Source: Trichosphaerium sp. ATCC 40318 (Eukaryota > Discosea > Flabellinia > Trichosidae). Taken from it: a DNA stretch of 64,000 bases. The DNA lies in the NCBI GenBank assembly GCA_038496445.1, contig JALMLS010000455.1, positions 310,001 through 374,000 of the forward strand, in the 5' to 3' direction. This document shows, in pieces, positions 32,446-44,410 of this stretch. The stretch's first letter is position 1; every line of letters starts with the position of its first letter. Position numbers and translations under genes: made by a program. The notes below the pieces were generated by a model. It did no database searches. It had not been told where the DNA came from and was given only the letters and a program-made list of their open reading frames with translations.

Positions 32446-35208
32446 ATGAGCTTGACATCATCAGGCAAATATATAAAGTTTGGCAAACCGGAAGCCAAAC
32501 ACGAAGAAAGTGAAATCAAAGGAGCACTCAAAGAAGAGAAACTGAAGCAACCAAACAAGAATAAGAGAGCAAGATCAGAGCTGTTATCGATATCAACACA
32601 AGCGGATGAAATAAAGGATAGTTCAGATGTATGTATTACAATACACGAACTCAACGACAATGCTCTACATTACGAGAAAGTGAGTTTGACAGCCGATTTG
32701 CGTTGGGAAGGTGTTAAGTTTCGATCTTCGCCAACAAAGAAATACATGTGCTGTGGGCCAGTAAAACCATCAAGAACAATACTAAACGGTACGGATAGAA
32801 TGCAGATCTACTTACCTTATTGTTTAAGATTAGTGTATTCAGCAAAAATATTTACAGTAAATTGAGATTCGTTTTCAATACTGACTTCTAATTTTAGATT
32901 TGGAAGGATTTATCCCCGCTGGTACACTTCTGGCAGTTATGGGCCCTTCAGGGGCAGGTAAAGTACGTTTTTTAGCTAAAAAATCAGCGAAACTAATCAC
33001 GTGTTTAAGACTACCTTTATGGATATTTTGGCAAATAACTTGAAACCATCCGAAGGAAGAGTAGCAGTAAATAACAAGTACGTCGCTTAACAAAAAACTG
33101 TGTGGGATACTCTCGAACTTGACATGCAACGAAAACCATGCTAACTTTGTTTGGTAGGTTGATTTCCCCAAAAAGACCTTTTGTAAAACAGGTAGGTTTT
33201 TGTTTTATAACGTGCACGTGATTATTTTCTTCTTTGCTTAGCTTGCTTAGTCATATGTAAAACAAGAGGATGTTTTGATGGATACATTATCTGTCAGAGA
33301 GCTTTTGAAATTCTCAGCACAGCTACGACTTCCGAGAGATTTACCGCTTAAAGATAAGCTTGCCAGAGTAAGAAGTCATTTTTTTATCTTCTTATTCATT
33401 TCTTAATAGGTCGACAGCGTCATTAAAGAGTTGGGCCTTACAAAATGCCAAAGAACGCGCATTGGAAATAAAGCTGAAGGCTATGCAGGAATAAGCGGAG
33501 GTGAACGGTTAGTAGACAAACACTAACTTGCGTTCTCTAACAGTTATTTTTGTAGAAAAAGAGCTTCAGTTGCAATTGAGCTATTGACTGATCCAAGTAT
33601 TCTCTTTCTTGATGAACCAACTTCAGGATTAGACTCACAAACGTCATATCAACTTGTAAAAACACTAGAAAAGATTGCTAAATCTGGAAGAACTGTGATA
33701 AGCACAATCCATCAAGTACACTTATTCCTCTTGTTTTTACATGACGCTAACATCTGTTAGCCTTCTTCTGATACATTCAAAGTATTTGAGTCCCTTCTTC
33801 TTATTGTTGATGGCAATATAGTATATCTTGGACCCAGAAAAGATGCTGTGAAGTACTTTGCGCGATTGGGATATGTTTGTCCAACTTATACAAATCCAGC
33901 CGACTATTTCTGTACGTTTACTCTTTTTTTGTGCTCACTTGTTCGTTTAAAACTAAATCTTTCTTAGTGAAGATTCTTCAGGAATCAGACAAGAAACCTA
34001 AAATCATAGCAGCTTGGAAGAAGAAACAACAAAAGGACAATAAGAAAAAGAAGAAACAGGACGTTACAAAGGTAGGAAGTGATGGAAAGTGGCCTAAGAA
34101 ACGGAGTCAATACGAATCATCAATGTGGACTCAACTATATCTATTAACGAGAAGAGCATTTATTGGAAATTTGAGAAACCCACTAAAAACATTCGCAAGG
34201 CTTGGTCAAGCTATTGTACTTGGTATTCTAATCGGTTTGGCGTATTTCCAAATTGGTACATCTCAAGGAAGTATACAAGATAGGGTTGGTGTTATGTTTG
34301 TTAGCCTAATCACCATCGGTTTTTCAAATATGATGAACGCTATTTATTCATGTACGTCACACAAATGAACATGTCGATTCTTATTTTTTTCTGGAATTCT
34401 TGTGCAAAACCTTACTCGTTCTCTAGTCCCGGCTGAAAAGGAGATTCTCATACGGGAATATTCTTCTCGTACATATTCGCTATTTCCTTATCTATTATCA
34501 AAGACAGCAGCAGATTTACCATTCTCGGTGTTATTTAGCTTTTTGTACTGCTGTATTGGATACTGGGCTATTGGGTTTCAAAGTGACGGACTATCTTTTG
34601 CATACTTTTGTGTACGTCTGTTTCGTATGGTTTAATACTCATCCATCTATATAGGTTGTTATAATCCTTGCAGCCCTTATATCAGAGTCATTAGGATTGT
34701 GTGCAGCATCATTGTCTGACGATGTAAATTTTGCTTCGTCGATTGCACCTCTTTTGATGATTCCGTTTATTCTCTTTGGAGGATTATTCCTGAATAATGA
34801 TTCTGTTCCTGTTTATTTTGTTTGGATACAGGCGACATCTTTCATCAAGCACTCGTTCGAAATTTTGGCAGTTAGAGGTATTGTCCGATTAACTTTTTTT
34901 GGAATAAACAAGTTTTTCCTGTAGGATCATTTTCTCACTTCTTTTCGTAGAATTCACTGGTTTGACGTTTACCTGTGACAACCCTATAGTAAGCTTCGAT
35001 AATAAAACTTCATGTCCAACCTCTGTAGGGTAAGTATACCGTTCAATAAACACATACTTACTGCATTTGTAGTGAACAAGTCATTGATATGTATGGCTTT
35101 GACAGCAGTAACGTTCCAAGAAATTTTGCTCTTTTGGCTACTTTCTTGGTAGTGTGGCGTCTCACTTCGTTCTTATTGCTATGGAATAGAATGAGAAAGG
35201 TAAAATAA
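32446..35208 (+). CDS. ABCG (White-type) half transporter
   Basis: Twelve or more exons join without a break. The nucleotide-binding domain has Walker [16 protein letters not shown] (split by a gtacgt intron after the Lys), the signature ISGGERKR, Walker [14 protein letters not shown] and the H-loop STIHQ. Then comes the ABC2 membrane domain: [76 protein letters not shown], and a last helix near WNRMRKVK. The NBD-TMD order is typical of ABCG, about 700 residues. Such half transporters dimerise and move lipids, sterols or xenobiotics across membranes. A Lys-rich insertion ([13 protein letters not shown]) joins the two domains. The first ~75 residues before the ABC domain are hydrophilic. Confidence 0.93.
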
Positions 35209-35506
35209 GAAGTCATTGGTTGTAACATGCAAAAAAAGAACATATGTAAAATAAACAATAACAAATATCTGAACAATACCTTCAAATTGCGGTTTCAACT
35301 TTGTGAACATCCAAGTACAGTCAATGTCAGAAGCCTGCGTTAATATTAGTGTAGTGCACATCGTTTTAACACTTCATAAAATACCAGGACCGAATTAAAG
35401 CACAATGCCAAGAAGTGGCCTACTGAACATGGCGAAAAATCTTGATGTGTAATTAAGCCAAGGAAAAACTTAAAACTTGCATTGTAAGCCAGCTATGTAT
35501 TAGTAT

Positions 35507-36196
35507 TTGAATAAAATGGAACATAGCGAAAAAACAGGTTTACTTGACATACCTGTTGAATTACACTTGATTTTAATTGATCTAAACATTTCGTTGTACG
35601 AGAAATGGCCATTACTTTGTAGATACACTGCCATCACATCACGCTATGATAACAATCTACGAAAACACGGTAAATGGATAAAATACGCAATAGATGGTTC
35701 AAATAGTATCATACGTCATGGGCACTTTGTAAATGGGTCAAGAGAAGGAGAATACAAGATCTGGAAGGCTGGTGTAATTTACAAACAACTTTTTTTCTTG
35801 AATGACAAACTCCATGGCACGTGGATCAAATGGCATAATAATGGACAAAAATGTATACAAAGGCATTACAAACATGGTGTCTGCGATGGTCCAGAGAGAC
35901 ATTGGTATCTGAATGGTGCATTGGAGCTTGAGAGATGCTATAAAAATGGTGAAAAAAATGGGAAAGAGCAAATGTTTCGTGTGAATGGTCAATTGATATT
36001 GTCGTGTTCTTACATTGATGGTAAATTGAATGGAGAGTTCAAACAATGGTACAGAGATGGTACTCTTCATTTGTACTATTTTTATAAGAACGGGAAAAAG
36101 GATGGAGAGTACAGGAGATACTTACCTGGGTGTGAGAGGTTGGCTGCTATTGGTTACTATAAAGATGGTGTGGTCAATACACGTAGATTTTATTAA
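35507..36196 (+). CDS. F-box protein with MORN_2/YwqK-type repeats (copy A, altered 3' end)
   Basis: A single exon. Residues ~10-45 (LLDIPVELHLILIDLNISLY ... LLCR) fit an F-box. Seven or so ~23-residue repeats of the MORN_2/YwqK type follow (GEYKIWKAGVIYKQLFFLND; GTWIKWHNNGQ; GPERHWYLNGALELERCYKN; GEFKQWYRDGTLHLYYFYKN). F-box proteins link targets to SCF ubiquitin ligases; the repeats may bind the target. Compared with the inverted copy at 44.4 kb, this one ends early: after YYKDGVVN it has four unrelated residues (TRRF plus Y) and a stop where the other continues GLLHGECKYQFGTYTRDH. Possibly still functional. Confidence 0.75.
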   Translation: MNKMEHSEKTGLLDIPVELHLILIDLNISLYEKWPLLCRYTAITSRYDNNLRKHGKWIKYAIDGSNSIIRHGHFVNGSREGEYKIWKAGVIYKQLFFLNDKLHGTWIKWHNNGQKCIQRHYKHGVCDGPERHWYLNGALELERCYKNGEKNGKEQMFRVNGQLILSCSYIDGKLNGEFKQWYRDGTLHLYYFYKNGKKDGEYRRYLPGCERLAAIGYYKDGVVNTRRFY

Positions 36197-36459
36197 TTGT
36201 AACAAAAAGACTAAATCAATATGTCTACGAGCAGCATAGAGTTGTAGTCTACATTAAATTCGTTCTGTGATTTTGCAAACAAGTTCACGTGTATCCATAA
36301 ATTTCACGTTTTTTGCAAACACCCACTAAAACGCATGAATAATTGCATTGTTAATAGATTACGTTGGAAGTTTTGACGCTTAGTTAAAAGTTGTTAATAC
36401 TGTTCTTTGAAGCTTTCCAGTCTATTCGTTTTGACTTATTCAAAACCATCCTAAACATC

Positions 36460-36926
36460 ATGCAACGCATACGATTCCAATCACTTACGCGTATACAGGG
36501 TAAAGAAGGCAAAAGTAAGCTCCTAGACACTGATAGCGATTTTTTTAAATTACTATCGACTGTACAACATGCTATTAAGCAGAAATACAAACCCTCACCA
36601 GAGCGTATGGGGTTACACATAGAAATAACAAGAAATAGAGATGTAAGACCTAAAACGCATTAAAAACCGCTTTAATCGCTTACACACTGTAGGATCCCGA
36701 GTTTGAAAACAAAACAAAAGCTCTTGATGGTGTTAGCGTAAATATCTCTAACATTGACAATTGGAAGTGTATGGGTCGCGGAAGGAGTGCCTTTGTATTC
36801 TGTACACCTAATTTACCTGGATATGGTAACACACATGTTACTCTTGCCTATTTTAGAGGAGAAAAACCAACACAAGATGAACTTCAAGCATTAGTAAAGG
36901 AATGTCTAGCAAGAGGCTTCGAGTGA
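36460..36926 (+). CDS. Unidentified protein with an HVTLAYF motif
   Basis: Two exons, joined by a gtaaga intron after RNRD: MQRIRFQSLTRIQGKEGKSK ... and DPEFENKTKALDGVSVNISN ... GYGNTHVTLAYFRGEKPTQD ... CLARGFE, stop. The single H-x-T-x motif is like half of a 2H-phosphoesterase site; I saw no second one, so I do not assign the family. Beyond the stop (36924-36926) both other frames stay open for ~25 codons, and a further exon-like stretch lies at ~37095-37210 (PIDITGTAVVLVHKAYIIHL), so the real gene may be longer or frameshifted. Confidence 0.5.
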
Positions 36927-37267
36927 AAGATATACGCCGGTTTGTGTAAGAAACCATCTCCTCGTATTGATGAGACGCGTGAGGGAGGCATCAGATATTG
37001 ATCGCCCTTTTTTGGCTGTAAGCATTAAGCTGTCCATGTCCACGTGTAGTAAACGATAATAAACTAACGATGTTGTACTTAAAGTTTTCAGTGCAACCCA
37101 TTGACATAACTGGAACTGCTGTAGTGCTGGTACACAAGGCGTACATTATTCATCTTAATAGAACTAACGTATCAGATGCATCAAAGTTTCCATTAAGACT
37201 ATTTAATTAGTTTTCCAAAAACATCACGTGGGATGTGTTTAGCGTAATAAAGTATTATGAAACATCA

Positions 37268-37594
37268 TCACATTGTTGCGATACCATCTTCAAGCACATG
37301 AAGTACCGAAGGATAATTATCCACAAATTGTTTTACTTTGGGACCAAAACTTGCTGCAAAACCCTAATATACGTATAAGAGCGAATAGTAGCAATAAAAG
37401 ACACTTACAGTAAAAATTGATACATATTCGCCACTACAGGTTCGTCAACGGTTCCCAATAAGCATAAACTACTTTATGACGCACGTTATTTCTCCACCTT
37501 GCTTTCGCACGTGATTCATCGCTTCATTTACGTCCTCTTCTGTTGTATCATCTTTGAATACTACTATCCACGCTTTTCCTTTCTTTTTAGACAT
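37268..37594 (-). CDS. I9-type protease inhibitor / subtilisin-propeptide-like protein (yeast PbI2 type)
   Basis: Three small exons give ~75 residues: KAWIVVFKDDTTEEDVNEAM, RKQGGEITGEYVSIFTGFAA and VDNYPSVLHVLEDGIATM. This is the inhibitor I9 fold with the usual order: beta strand with V-x-F, helix, GG-x-I, GFA, and the terminal E-D-G-I. The stand-alone form without signal peptide matches fungal proteinase B inhibitors, which act in the cytosol or vacuole on subtilases. Introns have gtgcgt and gtaagt donors, and the phases match the fold exactly. Confidence 0.85.
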
Positions 37595-38268
37595 GTCTAC
37601 ACTTGGGCTTTTTATTGACTTAGAAAAGTAGTTGAACTTATTTGTAGGTAAGAAGAAAACCAACTATCGAACTATCGTGGATAAGCAAATTGATGCAACA
37701 AATTTTCAGTTCGTACACGCCAGAATTGCTGAGGTTTGTTGTAGTTCAAACTAAGAATAAGAAAAACAAGCACAACAAATAGCAAACAAAGACTTTTATA
37801 TTACAATTTGGTGGTCCGTTTCTGTTGGAAAAAAATGAAAGGAAGGGGTGCCACATCTCCTATCGTCTAACACCACGCTGAAATCATGAATATGTACCAT
37901 ACAATAAGACTTAGATAGTAGAAACAAAAGCAGCAAAGGAAGAGTAACCTTGTCGAACCCAAAGAAATACACAAACTGCTCTATAGGCTTCACTTAGTTA
38001 CACCTCTACAATATAACTTATTTATCTATAGCGTACTACATAAGCTCCTGGCAAAGAAACGCACATGCAACAAGACCCAACCGCCATTAAAATCCAGTAA
38101 GAAGACAGCAAAAGAATTATATAAAAAACACTGAAAGATATGGATAATTGTTGACCTACTAGCCAAGTATCCACCTTCTAATAAACATATCCATACCTTT
38201 CTATGCTTTCTTGTGCGTTCTATAATACATTATGCACATGTCAAAGTCATGCCAAAAAAAGAAACTTA
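37595..38268. other. Intergenic stretch
   Basis: No supportable gene. A minus-strand stretch near 37800-37990 has splice-like signals, but the exons do not join in frame. Confidence 0.4.
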
Positions 38269-40223
38269 GTCAGCGTCCTATTTTTTCCGGACCGCCCTAT
38301 TTTTTCCGGGTAAAAATCAAAAATTTCAGTACAAAACAATAAGTTTCTCCCTTCAAACATAAGTAAGATATTCCGAATTCTAGTATAAGGAATACACGAT
38401 ATTAGGCACGCGGTATAGGTACTCAGATATGCTGTTACTTGTTAGCTTACACGCATTTCTCACTATTTTTGCCTCTGATATTGTAAAACACTTTTGGGAA
38501 ACTAGAGCACGCTTTCATCTCGCACTACTTACACGCCATCTACTAGACATATTTTACTTATAGTACCTCTCATAAGAAACGTACAAGTCATGTTTGGAGT
38601 TTACAGAGGGCTGATTTGGTATTTTTTTATGTAACGTTGTTTTTAATTTTGCTTTTCTAGCTTTCCATTGTAACTTTTTTTTTGCAAATTTGGGATGCAC
38701 AGGTTTTGTTACCAGTTGAGAACAAGTGCTGTTTCTCAGGTAGACTGAAAATTATTTCTATGTTTGATCTTTATCAAACTCTATTGCACTTATAGAATTA
38801 ACATCATACTCTTAGTCACCGTCACCCAAATGCAGATGGGTATACATCTTAATATCAAAGGCTTGTTATATTAACTATAACTCATTTATACTTTTATCGA
38901 TGTTTTGTCAATGACTTCAGGTCAGACAAATCATGTTGGCACATCAGTTTTTTCAGTTTTTTTCCACAATCTATATTTTTCTGTAGGCCAACACCAGCGT
39001 ATACCTATTGTGACATTAACAGTCCAACTTTAGAGTATTAATATGTTTGCTTTGAACTACAGCTTTATATAAAATTACATACGATATTATGATGTCAATA
39101 TTGAGTTTAACTATCGCCACACAAACATACACAACAAGTAAGAATTGATGTGAAATGAGCATCTCCCATTATTTAAATGCAATCTTATATAATGAGCGTC
39201 TACAACATAGTGTTGGTGCTTGTATACAAACATCAAGTAGCCTTTGGAATATAGGGATGGGGACTGAGAATGTTCAAATGTAGAAGCAAATTGTGAATTT
39301 TTTGAGAAAGGATAGTCTCCGTTTACCACTCACGAAAAAAATTTGCACCACTTCTACTACTATGATTTCCTTCCTCATTATACATGTAGTGCTGGTGATA
39401 TGCAGCTGTAGCACAAACGCTTCTCTGAGCATAGAAATATACCACCTTTTACGCTGTACATGAGGATGCCACAAGTGTAATAAACACAGTATTAACGCCT
39501 TTCCTGGATATATTCATTGCAAACGTCAACTTGCCCATTATCTCACTTGTCATAAATGATTTTTGCTGAATTGGGACACATTTTGAATCATGGGATACAA
39601 ACTTATGGAGTCAACTCCAAATACAACCACAAAAAACTAAAAATGTGATCAACAATTTTGGTGACATCACATTCTCAGAGTGTAAAACCTGAATGTTGCA
39701 GACTGGCTCACTATATTTCCTAATGACTCAGGTATAGCAAGAAATATAGCGCATATGTACATCTTTGATTTTGTGGCCCAGTTTTAATGCTAATGTTCAC
39801 ACCCGAATCTTAAATCACTGTTTACGGCTTTGTGAATTTTAACAAACAATTATTTGATACTCTCGACAACCTCTCCCCTGTGTTAAATTTCGTACACTAA
39901 GTGGTTGGCCCAAAAAGTTGCGACACTTTTTTTTTTCGGTGATTTGTTGAAAATTGTATGTTGAAATTATTTTTCTTTTTGTTCTCACTTCATGTCATAG
40001 GCAGCTTGAGTTCTGTTTTAGCCTGATTGTTGTTTAGCCGTGTAGCGCCCAGCTATTTCGGTTGGAAATGTAACGCTTGGCAATGCTAAAAGCTTGGAAT
40101 TTTATGAAAACTAAGAAAGTGCGTTTCGCGACCCCGTTTCTGTCGCAAATGTCTCTGCACACATTAATACGCACTTTCAAAAGCGGAAAAAATAGGGCAA
40201 CCCGGAAAGAATAGGACCGTGAC
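38269..40223. mobile_element. 1.95-kb TIR DNA transposon, non-autonomous (TA target)
   Basis: The left end GTCAGCGTCCTATTTTTTCC and the right end (reverse strand) GTCACGGTCCTATTCTTTCC form imperfect terminal inverted repeats of about 40 bp. Each contains the block CCTATTTTTTCCGG twice in a row. The element is flanked by TA on both sides, the target duplication expected of Tc1/mariner-like and some other elements. The interior has no ORF longer than about 70 codons, so it is non-autonomous or decayed. Confidence 0.8.
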
Positions 40224-40471
40224 TAACTATCAAAGGTACTTTGTTTTGTATTTTATGCCATTCCAGTTTATCTTTGTCCACTTTTGGTGATTGAGCATCG
40301 TCGCTTTTACTACCCAATGCATTCTCTCCCAGAATGAGCACTAAGAGTGTCAGAAACAGTTACTTTCCGTTAAAAACCGCCTTCCGTAAAAGGAAAGACT
40401 TACAAAACACTGACAGTGTAGTAAACACTAAGGCCAGTACAAAGCCAGTTTCTTGTATTCTTTCTCATTAC

Positions 40472-40860
40472 CCACAGTCCCTGGGTGTCCAACAACCTTT
40501 CTATGGCCTCATTGGATACTGTTGGGGTTCTTAACCGTACACGCTTCGTTGTTGATCTTCTACTACTCTGTGACGGGCTGAACGCGTAGTGTGCGAAATG
40601 TGGTATCAAGAGAGCTTGGTGGGCCACTTTGGTAAAAGCATGTTTAAATACAACATTTCCGTTTCAACTTCACAGTTATTTAACAGAAGATCCGTACCAG
40701 ACAACTGAAAAAATAAATTGAACGACTTTCCTGATGTAACCTGTGCAGCCTGTAACCAGGTACAGACAGCCTTTGACAATATTTTTTCTGCGTATGTAAT
40801 AATAAAAACAACAAAAGAATCAAAAGAATGATGTTTCTCTGATATTATTTTTTTGGACAT
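40472..40860 (-). CDS. Unidentified protein, 3' end unresolved
   Basis: The ATG at 40860 (MSKKIISEKHHSFDS) leads to YAEKILSKAVCTWLQAA and LSVAHQALLIPHFAHYAF via a gtacgg intron, then SSRRSTTKRVRLRTPTVSNE and ERLLDTQGLW before a gtaatg donor. I do not recognise the family. The possible last exon (NALGSKSDDAQSPKVDKDKL ... KIQNK, then gtacct) ends right at the border of the transposable element (40223), so the insertion may have removed the true 3' end. Confidence 0.45.
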
Positions 40861-40983
40861 AATGAATTGACGTCAATAGTACAAAGATATGAATTTTCTT
40901 TTCCGCCAATTCATGGCGTTTTACAAATGTTTTTGAAGGGGGTAAAATAAAAACACCTCAAACAAAAAAGTTTTTGGTTGTCT

Positions 40984-41835
40984 TTAAGCTTTTGGAGGGT
41001 TCTTCATCCTGATGAGTAATTCCTTCATTCTTGATACGTCAGATTTAGAGCTTGGGTTTTGTAGATCTACCATGTTACCAATACGTTGCCAATCAGTGCC
41101 CTTCTAAGTCAAAAATCAGTCAGATTTTTTCTTTTTCAAAATTGTTAAACGGTTTTTTTTGTTTTGACGCTTCATGACATTTCAGTCAAAGGAAAAAGGA
41201 ACTGGTGTCTCCACCCGTACTCCACGTAATTTTACGTACAATATTCTGCTCTTCGGTGGAGCCTGCTACGACATCTTGCTCTGCTCGGTTCTTTTTTTTG
41301 CGTGAGGCGATCATTGCATCTCTTTCGGCGTAGATGCTGTCTAATTCGGCTTTTGCTTCAGCTTTGGCCTTTTCTTCACGTTCAAGCGTTTTGGCTTTTT
41401 TGGCCTCCAAATCTTGTTTGTGCTTTGCCTGCCAATCACTACGAAGCGTGAGCGAACGAGTTTTTCCATAAAGCAAGTTCTAATTTTCACCTTTAACACT
41501 TGACGTACGTGTAAGCTTGTGAGATGCCGTTGTTGGCGCTAGGAGCGGTTTGTGCAGGGATCGCGGCAGCTGCGCTTGTGTCGGCTATTTCTTCTTCTAT
41601 TATCTCGTCTTCAGCGCCTAGCAAGTCTGCTTCACTAACTGCAGGAGCATCGGTGCTTTCTGGCTCTTGAAACTCTTCTTCAATGATCTCTTCAGTAGCT
41701 GACAAATATCTGTTAGAAAACTATTCAAATGCCACAGGTATATTTTAAAGTAAAAACGCGTTTATTTTTTTGCCTGTATTTACACGTATGCGTCAACGTA
41801 CGTTGTGTGCCTCCTAATAAATCTGTTTCTGACAT
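40984..41835 (-). CDS. Clathrin light chain
   Basis: Four exons. The N terminus MSETDLLGG and a later EADLLGAEDE provide acidic DLL-type motifs, followed by an acidic/Ala-rich segment. The heavy-chain-binding helix starts TDWQAKHKQDLEAKKAKTLE and continues AKAELDSIYAERDAMIASRK with the conserved NR. The C terminus GTDWQRIGNMVDL ... KSDVSRMKELLIRMKN matches the family's W-x-R-(V/I) ... D-x-SRMK-x-LLI-x-(L/M)K ending. Clathrin light chain regulates coat assembly on vesicles. Length (~210 residues) is normal. The acceptors at tgtcag and tcgtag were chosen because only they keep the frame and the conserved Trp. A compact gene between two plus-strand neighbours. Confidence 0.9.
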
Positions 41836-42077
41836 TGTGGAAATAAAACGCTACGTTGTAAATATGTTACAGGCTTAAATAGAATTTGCCCACTTCTTTT
41901 TGGTACTCTAATTCTTCAAAGGGTAAATTACCTAAAAAACTCATGGGAGGCATCTAAAAATGGCGTAGAAGCTAGTGTATAGTGTACACATTGTCAGTAC
42001 TTGATTACGCTGGATCACAGATACACAATACAGTACATATATATCCACGCAACACGTTTGGTGTACTGTAATCAACA

Positions 42078-44052
42078 ATGGCGAATTTCGCATCAGCCAG
42101 TGGACCTTCAACAAAGGTAAATGCGTCAAATCAGCGAGGCTCATTCTGGACGGCTGTAGAAGATATTGAACGTAATATAAGCGATTTTGACGCAGCGGAC
42201 CCTATAAAATCCCTTAGAGCAACCCGATGTCGTACTAGTATAGCACCACAACCCGACAGACTTACACTTGCAGAAATTACATACACAAAGGAGTTAAACA
42301 ATCTTTTTTCTGACATAAATGAATGCATGTACGATATTTCAGGCGAACGCCTTGAATGTCTTCAAATGCCGTTGCCCAATGAGCCAAAAACGGAAAAAGT
42401 ACAACAAGAAGATTGGCGCTCAGCAAAAAGCATTCCAGTAGATGCAAGCGAATCTAATAAGCGAGATACACTAGAAGATTGGGTAGTTATTCCGTCGGAC
42501 GAAGAAAAACAAAAAAACAAAGAGCTGCTTGAGTTTGAAAAACAAACAGGTGTCATCGCTGCAAACCCACAACTACTAAACAAACCATTTCGCCGTGCTA
42601 CTCCTAGCATAGCAGTACCTAAATCACGGCACGGATTCAGTAGAACGAGCGGTCATCGTAAATCTTGGACAAGCGCGAAATCGTCTGGACGGCTTTCAAA
42701 ATCTTCAAATGTAGCTTTTGGCGCTGGACGTTCACCTCAGAAGTCAGCACCTGTAACAATAGGCGCGAGTAGTCTAGATACTCTCTTAGATACCGAAACA
42801 CTTGAAAACACGACGAGTACTGCAAAGCGGTTGTACGCCAACTTAAAGTTGTTTTAAGAGCCTCTTAGCTTTCTTTGCTAACTTTTGACTGTTAGGGCAC
42901 CTGCACCTGCCCGTGCTCGATCCTCTCCAGCGTCTCATGAGCAAATAATTAAAGCTCGTAAGCGAATATTGCAAGATGAGAATCGCGTTTCGTCACCAGT
43001 AATAACTTTGACTACAAATCCTGATAAAAAATCAACATACATAATTTCACCTCAAGCTCGAATATCACCAAAACCCACTCCACTTGGTTCAACACCAAAT
43101 GTAAATAAACAACAAAACCCACAAAATAATCATAATCAACATACAAATCACGACCCCAATGGAAGTTCTTCGGTACCTACACCTCACACCAATTCGATGA
43201 CAACAACACCAAAAAAACAAAATATTACGAAGAATCAGCTTGACACATCACAACGTATCAACACTTTACTAAATACTCCTACACCAACAACTACTTCTTC
43301 TTTTATATGTATGGGTTGTAATAAGCCTATTACTGGTGCATATTTATGTACAGGTACCAAGTATTGGCACAAGGTACGTCTATTGTTAATCGTTTGTTAA
43401 AAAAAAACTCTAACCCCAAATTAGGAATGCCTCACGTGCTCTTGTTGTTCTAAATCTGTAACACAAGTGAGTTATTATTACTTATTTATATTATGTATTT
43501 CTACTCTTCGTATGTGGTCATCTAATAATGCTACAGGGTGAGTACTATATTGATAAACAGCTTGGTACTGTTTATTGTATAACTTGCGGCAATACAGAAT
43601 TTAGATGCGCAGTTTGTTCTAAAGCAATCACTGGACAGTACGTCAATTTTTGGTTTACTAGTAATCCACATATGTTCCTAAACTACTGATAGGTTTGTTA
43701 ACCTTCCAGGAGGTGCAGTACATCAAGAATGTATGCAATCTACTGTACGTAACCAATTCCTTCTTTTTTCTTTGTTGATATTTTTTAAAAAGTGTCCTGC
43801 TTGTTCTCTTCCAGTAGTATCTGGATCAATGATGAATGCAATGGTGAGTATTGAAACAAATCTTAGCGTAATCACCACCTAATATATATTGTTTTAGGGC
43901 AGTTTTTGGCATACGAAGTGCTTCAGCTGCACAGCTTGTGGTATTCAATTATCTTCAAAATTTGCAAAAAAGAACAACAATGTACGTACTCCTTCCTTCG
44001 TCCCACTTGATAAAACAATAATATCGACGATTTATATTTTGGCTTATAGTAA
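42078..44052 (+). CDS. Multi-LIM protein with long disordered N terminus (last LIM incomplete)
   Basis: Exon 1 encodes ~250 mostly disordered residues (MANFASASGPSTKVNASN ...). Exon 2 adds Pro/Asn/Thr-rich sequence. Then come LIM domains: CMGCNKPITGAYLCTGTKYW, HKECLTCSCCSKSV, GTVYCITC; a second CAVCSKAITGQFV ... HQEC ... CPACSLPVV; and GSFWHTKCFSCTACGIQL. The layout recalls paxillin/leupaxin-like adhesion adaptors, but no LD motif is certain. The last LIM stops after its first zinc-binding half (KFAKKNNN); an intron (gtacgt ... tatag) places a TAA directly after it. Either the last exon is lost or the half domain is real. Introns at ~43374, 43469, 43638, 43747, 43843 and 43981. Confidence 0.8.
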
Positions 44053-44410
44053 CCTAATTTACATAACTAGCTTTATTGTGTCAGTTGCGCCACACGATAG
44101 GGTTTTTTGTGCAACTTCACAGCTATGTTTTTTTCTCCACATGTATTGTTGTCATGTTATTTGACAACGATGACATCAAACTACTTGTACAATAAAACAC
44201 TTTATGTTTAAAATGAAGCATTACAACACCAATTGAAGGCTTAAACGAATGAGGTTTCCTGACAGCAAGACAGTAAGTACACTTATGTATTGAATACGTA
44301 AGTAATTTGTTTTAACAAGTCATAATATTCTACAACTGATACATAGACGTGATTGTTGTTTTTGTAATATCATACTCCATGGATATTCCACTGTGCTATA
44401 ACTCTGTTCT

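Noticed and set aside
40334-40534. Plus-strand small ORF MSTKSVRNSYF...
   Set aside because: It is antisense to a better-supported minus-strand exon (RRSTTKRVRLRTPTVSNE) with proper splice sites; no further support.
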